This document shows, piece by piece, positions 1 through 8,851 of a stretch of DNA of 64,000 bases (positions are counted from its first letter, which is position 1; every line of letters begins with the position of its first letter). The stretch spans positions 62,001 through 126,000 of the forward strand of contig NZ_JAFR01000008.1 of NCBI RefSeq assembly GCF_000526235.1. The letters run 5' to 3'. The notes below the pieces were generated by a model. The model was not told the DNA's origin and made no database searches. It saw only the letters and a program-made list of their open reading frames with translations. This DNA comes from Acholeplasma granularum ATCC 19168. GTDB taxonomy: Bacteria > Bacillota_I > Bacilli_A > Acholeplasmatales > Acholeplasmataceae. A program made the translations under genes and the position numbers.

Positions 1-1250
1 TTATATGACCATGTAATATCACTGTTTTTATTACCCTTTGAAACTAAATCAAGATTTGTAGGTGCAATAATATGATTTGTCAATGTTAACTGGTCCTTGT
101 CTGATGTAGCATCTAATTCATTTTGAGGAATAAGTTCTCCTGGATTAGTAGTCCAACTAAAGTTATCTATTGTAATGTGGGCATTTACTGTTGAAGTTCC
201 TTTAATTTTAATTGTTATTGACCAGTCGCCTAAGATTTTTAAATCTTTTTGGAGGAATTTAAAGATTGTTTGATCTTCTCCAGCACCTGTCATGGAATCT
301 TCATAGGTAAATGTTTGATTGGTTGAAAGATCAGTTAATAAAACTTCTACTTCCCTAAAACTTCCACCTGTAAATGCTTTTCTCCAATCAAATGAAAAAG
401 ACTGAAGACCACCAGTAAAGTTTGCTTTTAAGAATGAATCACTTGCTCTGCGAAGTAATATACCATTATCGTTAATTTTATATTTACCAGTTTCTGCTAT
501 TCCAGCATTAATTGCTTGATCAAACTCCCAAGTAATACCTTGGCTTACAAACGAACCACCTCCATAGCGAGTAGTAGTTGGGGCTGTATTTGTTTCAAAA
601 TCTTCAATATAGGTTACACCTTCTCGATATTCACCTAATGGTTTTACAATAACTGTAATTGTGACAGTTGCTTCATTACCAGATAAGTCAGTTGCACTAT
701 ATATTATTTGATAGGTACCTGGTAGCTCCATGTTTACGTTGTTATAAATAATTGTAACATCTAAGGTTTCATCAACATTATCTTCTACTGTAATTCCTTC
801 TAACCAATTAGGTTCACTATCTCCCACTGTAAGATTATAGTCTTTATAACCTTTAATGATGGGTTTAGTTGTATCAGGAATGATTTCTTCTTCTTTTAAA
901 ACAACTAATGAAAAGTGTTTTGTTATTTGTTTATCATTTAATTTAAGGGTTGCACTTAATCTAACAAGTGTATCAGATAAAGGTCTTGTTACAACCCCTA
1001 AATTCCCGTTAATTACAATCGTTTCACCGTTAGATACCCATATGACTTCAACATCTTCAAAACCTTCGTATTCAGTTTTTAAAGTGATGTTTTTAGTTAT
1101 TGTTTCATATGTGTTTGTAGGATTTATTTCTATTTCTACAAGTTCATAGAGAGTCTCTAGTATTTCCATAGAATCTACTTTTTGTGTATCACAAGATACA
1201 ATTATGAAACTGAGTATGAGAGTAGATATAATTAATATTATTTTTTTCAT
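1..1250 (-). CDS. Surface lipoprotein with Ig-like domains, 3' end outside window
   Basis: The frame is open from an ATG at 1250, with GAAGGAG placed eight bases upstream, down to the window edge (416 codons). Residues 1-20 are a lipoprotein signal ending in the lipobox IVSC, so the product should be anchored outside the membrane. Residues about 40-105 resemble an atypical bacterial Ig-like domain. Residues about 118-190 resemble a DUF5011/HYR-type Ig domain, with a tail reading PGTYQIIYSATDLSGN. A beta-rich jelly-roll-like stretch follows (about 195-350), and a second Ig-like repeat begins at the edge (ITWSY). The catalytic part, if there is one, lies beyond base 1. In related bacteria this domain set is often joined to secreted nucleases, which is only a suggestion here. 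It follows the terminator of the transporter operon, so it is probably a separate transcription unit. Confidence 0.85.
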   Translation of the reverse strand, partial: MKKIILIISTLILSFIIVSCDTQKVDSMEILETLYELVEIEINPTNTYETITKNITLKTEYEGFEDVEVIWVSNGETIVINGNLGVVTRPLSDTLVRLSATLKLNDKQITKHFSLVVLKEEEIIPDTTKPIIKGYKDYNLTVGDSEPNWLEGITVEDNVDETLDVTIIYNNVNMELPGTYQIIYSATDLSGNEATVTITVIVKPLGEYREGVTYIEDFETNTAPTTTRYGGGSFVSQGITWEFDQAINAGIAETGKYKINDNGILLRRASDSFLKANFTGGLQSFSFDWRKAFTGGSFREVEVLLTDLSTNQTFTYEDSMTGAGEDQTIFKFLQKDLKILGDWSITIKIKGTSTVNAHITIDNFSWTTNPGELIPQNELDATSDKDQLTLTNHIIAPTNLDLVSKGNKNSDITWSY

Positions 1251-1398
1251 TAAACAAACTCCTTCAAATTATTTAAAAATATTAAATAATTATTTTATGT
1301 AGTTCTATTATATAATTTATTGACTTATTTACAAAATTCTAAGTATTTGTTTATTGATTATTGAATATACTTTTATATTTAAATTGCCATTAAATACA

Positions 1399-1435
1399 AA
1401 AAAATGAGATTACATTGTGTGTAATCTCATTTTAA
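1399..1435 (-). terminator. Rho-independent terminator of the transporter/lipoprotein operon
   Basis: A near-perfect 14-bp stem (AAAATGAGATTACA with its complement, 1401-1433) has a five-base loop. On the minus strand a T-run follows it, and it lies just downstream of the stop of the 887-residue lipoprotein. Confidence 0.88.
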
Positions 1436-1455
1436 CTATATTTTTATGTTAATTA

Positions 1456-4119
1456 TTAACCAAATACCTTCAAGCTAGTAATAAGTGTACGTTTCTCAAA
1501 TAGTAAATCTAATGTTGATGAAGCAGTTGCTAAATCAATTGTTAATGTTGCATAAGTTTGACCAATTGCAGCTTGTTTAACGCCGTTAACGCTAAATGTA
1601 TCTGTAGTGCCCCACCCACGAATAGTTATTTCAATTTTTGAAACATTTTCTGCAAATGTTAATGTCATCGTTCCATTAGCACTACTGGTTCCAGTTTTAA
1701 TTAGGTTTTCGTTATTCTCATCAGCACCACCACCTGAACCATTACCTTGGTAAATTTTGGCAACATTAGATGCTGATAACAGTAATGTATTGTCAGTAGA
1801 TACTGAATTAAATGCAGTAACAAGATCTGTTGCGTTTGGGAATTCTACACCTTTTTTACCACTAAATTGTGTAAAATCATATGTAGCCAATAATTCAATA
1901 ACTGGAGCAGGTTCACCTGTTTGTGCAAGTACTGTAAATTCAACTGTATTGTTTTCAATTACGATATCTGTTGTACCTAATTTAGCTGTATAAGTTAATG
2001 TAACTACTTCATCATTTTGTCCAACTGCTGGTCTTGTTACTGTACCATCGTTCGCAATTACATCTGTATTGCTTGATGACCAAGTAATTGTAGCACCAAA
2101 GATTGTAGTTGGTAAAGTAATATTGGAAACCACTTCTGCATTACCTGAAATCATTTCTGATTTAATAAGTGCAGCTAGTCCAACTGGATCTGCTTCTAAT
2201 ACTGTTACTTGAGCTTTATTAAATAATAAGACTTGAGGTGATAAGTTGTAGTGACCTACGATACCAGTTACTCTAACTTTACTTCCCGCTTTAAATTGTG
2301 CTAGAAGTTCATTAAATACTACTGCTGTTAAGTCATCAGATGATGATGAGTATAATGTATATTCAATTTCACCATTATATAGTTTAATTGTTCTACCTGT
2401 TGCATCAACTTTTACAAATCCTTCGATTGTAACAAAGCTATATACATCATCAGAATTAAGTGCTCTAGTTAGTACTGTAGCAGTAGGCGCTACAGCTTCT
2501 GCTGAAGTTTTAGTTAATACTGCACCTGTTAATTGAACTTTATTTTGATAGAATGCTACTTTACCTTCAACTTCATATTCGCTACCCACTGATAATAGTG
2601 AAGTTTGAGCGCTTGAAACTTGGTGTAAAAGAGCTATACCTGTTGCATCTTGAATGTATACAGCAGAGTTAGAAAATTTATCACTTGTCATGAATGTAAC
2701 GATTCTACCCTTGATTTTTACTTCTGCATCAGCAGCCATATCATCTAAGTCAGCAATATTTGTAATTGGCATTTCACCAACAACGATATTGAATACTTTA
2801 GTCTGAGTTACTGCACCAACTGTAAGAGTTGCTGTTACTGTAACGTTCTTAGATTGTCCTGCTGTTACTGTTACCGCACCTGTTTCAACATTAAATACTG
2901 CTGCATCAGTTGTAGTCCAAGTAATTGCTGAACCATTTGCACCAGTTGCAGGTAATGTAACTGTTGTAGATTCTAAGAATAGATTTGATAATGTTAAATT
3001 GTTTTTATCAATTGTAACTTTTTGTTCATCTGTTAATGTTGCTTCATAGTGAATTACAAATATTTCAAATGATGGTAATGTACCTTCAATTGTTGAAGGT
3101 TTAACTCTATCATTACGTATTGTATATGCTACTGCATAAATTGTAACGTTATCTGTACCACTTAAAGTTACCATATCAGCATGTTTTGCACCACCATAAT
3201 AACTTCTTACATATTTAGTTTCATCAAGTGGATCATGTAAAACAGTTGTATAGTTTGTTGTTGAACCATTTGCCCATTCTGGATGGTCTTTTACGTTTGC
3301 TGTGAATTTAACAAATGTATTTTTAGCTGGATCAATTTTAGCTGCTTTTTCAGCTTCTACAATTGAAGTTGGAGTTCCTGGTTCTAACCAGTAGTTAGAT
3401 ACTTCAAAGTCAACTGCCATAGCTAGTAATTCAGGCATTGCAACTGTTGATTTTTTAGTAAATGTAGCTTTTGAAAGTTGTGGTGAATCAAAGTTTACAC
3501 CGTATTCACCAACGATTTCTCCGCGGTCTCCGACAGCAACAATTTTAGCTAAGTCTGAACCATATACAAAGATTGCGTGTTTAGATGTTGGATCAAATAC
3601 TGAAACACCATTGCTTGCAACGTGAACAATTATAACGTCTGATAGTTTAATTGATGAACCTAAATCATATTCACCATTACGTACATCAGCAATTGAAACT
3701 ACTTCAGATACAGGAATTGCGATAACTCTGATTGTAAAATCAACTGATTCAGAATATACTTCACCAGATGGTCCTGTCCATGTAAGTGTTGCAGTTAATT
3801 TAACTGTTTCGTTTTCAGCACCTTCAGCAGGGCGGTTAACTACAATTAAATTTTGGTTTGCAACCACTTCAAATTTTGCAAATGCATCTTTATCAGATGT
3901 CCATGTAACAGTACCACCACCAGCTATTTCTACCGGTACTGAAAAACTGTTAACAACTTGACTACGATTAGCAGTTGGTACACTGATGTCTACTAATAAT
4001 AGCATTTCATCAAATGTAGCTTGCTCTTGTTCTAAGTCGAATTTTTCACCATTATCACACGCTACTAATACTAGAGCGAATAATAATACCATGAAAATAG
4101 ATACTATTTTTCTTTTCAT
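1456..4119 (-). CDS. Large lipoprotein with Ig-like and OB-fold domains
   Basis: This 887-residue protein begins with a lipoprotein signal (lipobox LVAC, Cys21). Several atypical Ig-like repeats are visible around residues 35-130, 365-450 and 685-765, with the signatures VTWTSD, ITWTTTD and ITWSSSN. Two stretches look like OB-folds of the YhcR/nucleic-acid-binding type: about 140-220, and about 455-540 around KIKGRIVTFMTSDKFSN and the phrase VYIQDATG. The C-terminal 130 residues are a beta-rich jelly-roll-like domain. No catalytic motif is seen. It is the last gene of the run nuclease - ATPase - permeases - binding protein, 33 bp after the binding-protein gene. I infer a surface protein that binds nucleic acid or polymer for that transporter. 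The domain calls are by eye. Confidence 0.75.
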   Translation of the reverse strand: MKRKIVSIFMVLLFALVLVACDNGEKFDLEQEQATFDEMLLLVDISVPTANRSQVVNSFSVPVEIAGGGTVTWTSDKDAFAKFEVVANQNLIVVNRPAEGAENETVKLTATLTWTGPSGEVYSESVDFTIRVIAIPVSEVVSIADVRNGEYDLGSSIKLSDVIIVHVASNGVSVFDPTSKHAIFVYGSDLAKIVAVGDRGEIVGEYGVNFDSPQLSKATFTKKSTVAMPELLAMAVDFEVSNYWLEPGTPTSIVEAEKAAKIDPAKNTFVKFTANVKDHPEWANGSTTNYTTVLHDPLDETKYVRSYYGGAKHADMVTLSGTDNVTIYAVAYTIRNDRVKPSTIEGTLPSFEIFVIHYEATLTDEQKVTIDKNNLTLSNLFLESTTVTLPATGANGSAITWTTTDAAVFNVETGAVTVTAGQSKNVTVTATLTVGAVTQTKVFNIVVGEMPITNIADLDDMAADAEVKIKGRIVTFMTSDKFSNSAVYIQDATGIALLHQVSSAQTSLLSVGSEYEVEGKVAFYQNKVQLTGAVLTKTSAEAVAPTATVLTRALNSDDVYSFVTIEGFVKVDATGRTIKLYNGEIEYTLYSSSSDDLTAVVFNELLAQFKAGSKVRVTGIVGHYNLSPQVLLFNKAQVTVLEADPVGLAALIKSEMISGNAEVVSNITLPTTIFGATITWSSSNTDVIANDGTVTRPAVGQNDEVVTLTYTAKLGTTDIVIENNTVEFTVLAQTGEPAPVIELLATYDFTQFSGKKGVEFPNATDLVTAFNSVSTDNTLLLSASNVAKIYQGNGSGGGADENNENLIKTGTSSANGTMTLTFAENVSKIEITIRGWGTTDTFSVNGVKQAAIGQTYATLTIDLATASSTLDLLFEKRTLITSLKVFG

Positions 4120-4152
4120 TTATTTGTTACTCTCCTTTTTTTTAAAAAACTA

Positions 4153-5562
4153 TTAGAATGATGATTCTTCATATGCATTTTGGAATACTGTATTAATGTT
4201 TTGACCCGCAAATACATATCCAAAGATTGCGCCTACTTCTTGTCTAACTTTAGCTGATTTACTAAATACTGGTGTTGTAAAGAATGAATCACTTACTAAG
4301 TTACCCATTTCTAATACTGCAATAATTGCTTTTTGTTCAGCTTGTGCTTTATTAGCTGGATTTTCTGGTTTTGTAGCAATAAACTCTTTATATACATCAG
4401 TATCATATGAAGATTGTCTAACTGGTGAATAACCAGATTGTACTGCGAATCTTGCAGATACTTCTGGAGAAGTTAAATATTTCAAGAATAACCAAGAAGC
4501 TAATTCTTCTTGTGGATTAGATTTTCTAAATAGGTTAATATTTGGTCCTTGTTGTGCTTGACGAGGATTTTCTAAGTCAAATTGAGGAACCGGTGCAACA
4601 CCAACTTCAAATGTAGATGCTTCACTACCTTCAGGAATGTTATATGTTGTACCACCTGTTGAACCAACTGCCATAAATAATTCTTGTCTAACAAACTTAG
4701 TTGAAGTATATGTGTTTCCTAATTGAGCTCTTGTTGTAAATAGACCTCTTTCATATAAATCTTTAAAGTATAGAACCATATCTTTTGCTTGTTGGTTGTT
4801 AAATAATATTGACCCACCATTTTCAGTACTTGTGTAAGGAATACCTTGTTGAATTGATGCAGTAATGAATAAGTTATCTGTTGAGTCATAACCAAAAGGT
4901 ACAACAGCTGCATTATCTTTATATGCTGGCATGTTTTTAATAGTTTGAGAAACAGTTTCTACTTCTTCCCAAGTTTTTGGAACTGTTAAACCGTTTGCAT
5001 CAAAGAATGTTTTGTTGTAGAACATTGCTTCTGTAGATTTAGAGAATGCAATACTATATACTGATCCTTTATCATCATACATTTTACCTTCTTCCCAATA
5101 TCCAGGAACAAAGTCAGAAACTTCCTCTTCAGTTAAACCAATAACTCCACCTTTACCATCAGATTTTCTGTTGTCGATAAAGTTATTTAATGATAGTGCA
5201 CGACCTGAACGCATATATCCTGCAACGTGGTCACCATAGCTTTCTACCATGTGTGGCTCTTGTCTTGCTGGAATAGCAGTTGAGACTGCAGTGTTTAATT
5301 CATTGTAACTACCATCAACTTTCTTGACAGCATCTACAGTAATATGTGGATACATTACTTTAAATTCATTAATAAATTCTCCTAGTAATGTTTCGTTACG
5401 TCCACCCATTCTGTGCCAAAATGTAATGGTCACATTTTTACTTGTATCTAATTCTAAGTTGACATCAGATCCTAGACCACCATCTCCTGTTTCATTACCA
5501 CTACATGCAACAAGTACAGTAGCTAGAAATAATACGAAGATAGCACCAAGTATTTTTTTCAT
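4153..5562 (-). CDS. ABC transporter solute-binding lipoprotein, family 1
   Basis: This is a 469-residue extracellular binding protein of the family that includes maltose and glycerol-phosphate binding proteins (SBP_bac_1). The signal ends in LVAC with Cys20 as the lipidated residue. The mature protein opens with the typical strand ITFWHRMGG and continues with AMFYNKTFFDANGL and PKTWEE, all characteristic of the family. AAAAGGAG precedes the ATG. It lies downstream of the two permeases, separated by 96 bp that contain a weak inverted repeat (5584-5615). The family usually binds sugars. The nuclease and OB-fold lipoprotein neighbours make nucleosides, nucleotides or oligonucleotides plausible ligands here. 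Confidence 0.92.
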   Translation of the reverse strand: MKKILGAIFVLFLATVLVACSGNETGDGGLGSDVNLELDTSKNVTITFWHRMGGRNETLLGEFINEFKVMYPHITVDAVKKVDGSYNELNTAVSTAIPARQEPHMVESYGDHVAGYMRSGRALSLNNFIDNRKSDGKGGVIGLTEEEVSDFVPGYWEEGKMYDDKGSVYSIAFSKSTEAMFYNKTFFDANGLTVPKTWEEVETVSQTIKNMPAYKDNAAVVPFGYDSTDNLFITASIQQGIPYTSTENGGSILFNNQQAKDMVLYFKDLYERGLFTTRAQLGNTYTSTKFVRQELFMAVGSTGGTTYNIPEGSEASTFEVGVAPVPQFDLENPRQAQQGPNINLFRKSNPQEELASWLFLKYLTSPEVSARFAVQSGYSPVRQSSYDTDVYKEFIATKPENPANKAQAEQKAIIAVLEMGNLVSDSFFTTPVFSKSAKVRQEVGAIFGYVFAGQNINTVFQNAYEESSF

Positions 5563-5658
5563 GTTCTTTTCTCCTTTTATTTATGTAGTTTCTTATTTTA
5601 TTTTTTTTAACTACACATCAGATTGTTCATTTAAACTTTTAAAAAATTTATATGTATA

Positions 5659-6585
5659 TTAACCTTTAATACCACTTCTTGACACACCCCTCATAATATA
5701 CTTTCTAAAGAATATAAATACGAGAAGTAGCGGTATTGTAACCATGATTGTTGCAGCCATTTGATAGTTTACAGCTGAACGACCTGTAATTGGATCGATA
5801 AAGCTTCCTCTTAACCAGCTTGTGATCATTTTATAATCTTCATGAGCAACTAAGTTTGGCCATACATAAGCGTTCCATGAACCCATTACTTTTAATATTA
5901 CGATTGTAATAATACTTGATTTTGCCATTGGAATCATTACTTTCCATAAATACTTCCAATCACTCGTACCATCAACTTTAGCTGCATAATATAATTCATT
6001 TGGTACTTGCTTAAATGTTTGTCTGAGTAAATAAATATGGAAAATACTGACTAAGAATGGGAAAATCATTGAATAATAGTTTTCAATGCCCGCACTACCA
6101 TACCATCCAAATTGTGATACTGTAATGAAGTTTGTAATAACCATCATTTCACCAGGAATCATCATGGTTGCTAATAATATTGTAAATATTGCATTTTGAC
6201 CTTTAAATTGTAGTCTAGCAAGTGCATAGGCAACCAAAATAGATGATAATGTTCCAAATAATGTGGAAACAATTGCAACAACCACTGTGTTTTTTAAGTA
6301 GCTAATCATTGTTAGGTTATTAGACCCTGAGTTAAATGCATCTACAAAGTTTTTCCATACAACGACTTTAGGAAAAATTGTTGGCGTTAAGCTTTCATTA
6401 ATTTCTGCTGATGTTTTAAGTGCTGTTATAAACATCCAATAGAACGGTAAGATCATAACAAACGCCATAACTGTTAAGAATGTATAAATAAGAACTTTCC
6501 ATAAAATTGATAATACTTTTTGTCTTGATAATGTTTTGTCTAATTCAGTTTTTGGAGATTTTGTAATTATATTTTCTGTATTCAT
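5659..6585 (-). CDS. ABC permease, MalG/UgpE type
   Basis: This is a six-helix binding-protein-dependent permease of about 308 residues. The EAA-type cytoplasmic loop is visible as YYAAKVDGTSDWKYLWKVM, which docks on the ATPase. Two ATGs lie six bases apart. AGGAGG sits only two bases from the first and eight from the second, so I place the start at 6585. It follows the partner permease after a 12-bp gap and is surely co-transcribed with it. The C-terminus ends in MRGVSRSGIKG, as is usual for MalG-like subunits. Confidence 0.93.
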   Translation of the reverse strand: MNTENIITKSPKTELDKTLSRQKVLSILWKVLIYTFLTVMAFVMILPFYWMFITALKTSAEINESLTPTIFPKVVVWKNFVDAFNSGSNNLTMISYLKNTVVVAIVSTLFGTLSSILVAYALARLQFKGQNAIFTILLATMMIPGEMMVITNFITVSQFGWYGSAGIENYYSMIFPFLVSIFHIYLLRQTFKQVPNELYYAAKVDGTSDWKYLWKVMIPMAKSSIITIVILKVMGSWNAYVWPNLVAHEDYKMITSWLRGSFIDPITGRSAVNYQMAATIMVTIPLLLVFIFFRKYIMRGVSRSGIKG

Positions 6586-6597
6586 GTTCATACCCTC

Positions 6598-7506
6598 CTA
6601 GTAGTGAACGCGACGTTTACTAACATATAAGTTAAATACTGTAAATATTAGTATGATCACGAATAATATAAACGCAGCAGCTGCACCAATTTGATATGTT
6701 GTAGAATCTTCAATCATTCGGTAAATAAACCCAACGACTGTTTGCATATCACGGTTATCTGCCCATGTTCCACCAAATACCCCAATAACTGATTCATATG
6801 TTTTAAATGATCCAATAAATGATGTAATTACAACATATGAAATAATTGGTGATAATAAAGGTATTGTAATGCGAGTTAGAACACGCCATTTAGGCGTTGC
6901 ATCAATACGAGCAGCATCATAATATTGTTTTCCAATATTTTGTAAACCACCAATAAAGATTAAAATCTTAAATGGTAATGCGTTCCATATAATGTAGGTA
7001 TGTAATACAAATCGTTTAGACCATGGGTCTGCGCCAATTCCTACCCAATCTTTACTTAAACCAAAGATGTGGTTAATAATACCATTACTTATGACATCTC
7101 CACCCGGTCCACTGTTAAATGAGAATAAGACCGCAAATACCATACCAATAGCGATTGTATTGGTTACATATGGCATGAAGAATATCGTTTGAAATAATTT
7201 TTGTAAAGGTTTAATTGAGTTGAGTGCAACAGCAATTAAAAGTGCAATAACAGTTGATGCTGGCACTGTTATAAAAACAATTAATAATGTATTACCTAAA
7301 ACATTCATAAATGATGGATGTTGGAATAATCTTTGGAAGTTATATAAACTTAGGTCAAAATACATTCTATCAATACTTGCATCATAAGATTTATCAAATG
7401 ATATAAGGACTGTTTTAATGATAGGATAAAATGTAAATATAATTAGTAGTATCAGTGGAATGGCCATGTATAGCCATGCATGATAATCTTTTTTACGTTC
7501 AAGCAT
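6598..7506 (-). CDS. ABC permease, MalF/UgpA type
   Basis: This 302-residue membrane protein has about six transmembrane helices and the EAA-loop signature YYDAARIDATPKWRVLTRIT. It is the first permease of the pair and its start codon shares one base with the stop of the ATPase gene, so the two are translationally coupled. Together with the downstream permease it forms the membrane channel of a carbohydrate-uptake-transporter-1-type importer. Confidence 0.93.
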   Translation of the reverse strand: MLERKKDYHAWLYMAIPLILLIIFTFYPIIKTVLISFDKSYDASIDRMYFDLSLYNFQRLFQHPSFMNVLGNTLLIVFITVPASTVIALLIAVALNSIKPLQKLFQTIFFMPYVTNTIAIGMVFAVLFSFNSGPGGDVISNGIINHIFGLSKDWVGIGADPWSKRFVLHTYIIWNALPFKILIFIGGLQNIGKQYYDAARIDATPKWRVLTRITIPLLSPIISYVVITSFIGSFKTYESVIGVFGGTWADNRDMQTVVGFIYRMIEDSTTYQIGAAAAFILFVIILIFTVFNLYVSKRRVHY

Positions 7507-8648
7507 TACAGTATCCTCTCACCTGTTTCTTTATTGAATAGAAACACTTTCTCCTTCACCACGTCAAAGTTTATTGTTTCAGGTGTGATTTTTGATGGAT
7601 CATTTAGTATGATTCTAAATGTTGGTAGAATAGAATCTTTATGGTTAGCAACAATTGCTAAGTCTCTACCAATACTTTCAACAAAGGTGTAAGGTATTGT
7701 TAATTTTCCTTCTTTATTTGGTATATAACCTTCTGGTCTAATACCAACAACAACTTCTTGATTGATATCTTTAAGTTTTGAATTAGTAAATAACAGTGTA
7801 TTACCAATAAATACTTGATTTTTATTTACACGGCCATTATAAAGGTTAATAGGTGGCGTACCTAAGAATTGTGCAACAAATTGATTTGCAGGATTATCGT
7901 ATACAGCCTGTGGTACATCATCTTGTTGATTCTTACCAAAGTTCATAACAAAAATCTTGTCACTTATACTCATAGCTTCTTCTTGGTCGTGTGTAACAAA
8001 GATTGTTGTAATTCCTGTTTCTTTTTGAATACGTTTGATTTCTTCTCTTGTTTGAAGTCTTAATCTAGCATCTAAGTTTGAAAGTGGTTCATCAAGTAAT
8101 AAAACTTTAGGTTTTTTAACTAATGCTCTTGCAATAGCAACTCTTTGTTGTTGCCCACCTGATAATTGACCAGGTTTTTTGTCTAATTGGTCTTCAATAC
8201 CAACAAGTTTAGCTATTTTAATAACTTCAGTTTCTATGATATTCTTGTCAACTCTTAAATTTTCTAAAGGAAAAGCGATGTTTTGACGAATAGTCATATG
8301 TGGATATAAAGCATAGTTTTGGAAAACTAATCCAATTCCGCGTTTTTCAGGTGCTAATTCAGTAACATCTTCATCACCAAATAAAATTCTACCTTCAGTT
8401 GGGTCTAAAAGTCCCGCGATCATAAATAATGTTGTAGACTTTCCACAACCAGACGGACCTAAAAGACCTACCAATTGGCCAGCAGGTATAACAACATCGA
8501 AGTTATCTACCGCCCTTGTCTCACTTTTAGTTTTCACATCTGTAAATACTTTAGTAAGGTTTTTTAATGTAATTGCAACACCAGCATGGTTAACTGATTC
8601 TTTTGCAACTGCATCTGCATTACTTTCTGTAGTTTTGCTTGTATTCAC
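7506..8648 (-). CDS. ABC ATPase of the MalK/MsmK/UgpC class
   Basis: The product is 380 residues. It has Walker A GPSGCGKST, signature [15 protein letters not shown], Walker B LLLDEPLSNLD, the switch His in FVTHDQEEAM, and a C-terminal TOBE-type regulatory region of about 130 residues, as in MalK/MsmX. The start is a GTG, supported by GGAGG seven bases upstream. The first 25 residues are an unusual polar extension before the ABC core. It is the only MalK-class ATPase in this window, so it could also energise the ATPase-less importer at 60733-64000. MsmX of Bacillus is known to serve several importers; its sharing here is inference. Confidence 0.93.
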   Translation of the reverse strand: MNTSKTTESNADAVAKESVNHAGVAITLKNLTKVFTDVKTKSETRAVDNFDVVIPAGQLVGLLGPSGCGKSTTLFMIAGLLDPTEGRILFGDEDVTELAPEKRGIGLVFQNYALYPHMTIRQNIAFPLENLRVDKNIIETEVIKIAKLVGIEDQLDKKPGQLSGGQQQRVAIARALVKKPKVLLLDEPLSNLDARLRLQTREEIKRIQKETGITTIFVTHDQEEAMSISDKIFVMNFGKNQQDDVPQAVYDNPANQFVAQFLGTPPINLYNGRVNKNQVFIGNTLLFTNSKLKDINQEVVVGIRPEGYIPNKEGKLTIPYTFVESIGRDLAIVANHKDSILPTFRIILNDPSKITPETINFDVVKEKVFLFNKETGERIL

Positions 8649-8851
8649 TGTAAATCCTCCAATTTTTTTAAGTAAATTACTTTTTATTAAGTTTATTATT
8701 TTACATATTTTATAGTGTGAACTCTTTAAAATACATATTTTAAATAATAGTGAATTAAATACACGTCAATTATAGTATATTCTCATATAAAAATCAATTT
8801 TTGAAGGTCTTCCTTAAAAATTTTACATAAAATATACAATTGATTATTTTA

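Noticed and set aside
856-1149. Open frame on the plus strand, 97 codons
   Set aside because: It is antisense to the continuous lipoprotein frame ending at 1250, has no ribosome site and shows no family features.
8649-8851. A separate promoter or terminator between the nuclease gene and the ABC ATPase gene
   Set aside because: A TTGACG with a poor -10 and a short GGAAG/CTTC repeat exist on the minus strand, but neither is strong enough to annotate. The 203-bp gap leaves the possibility open that the nuclease is its own transcript.
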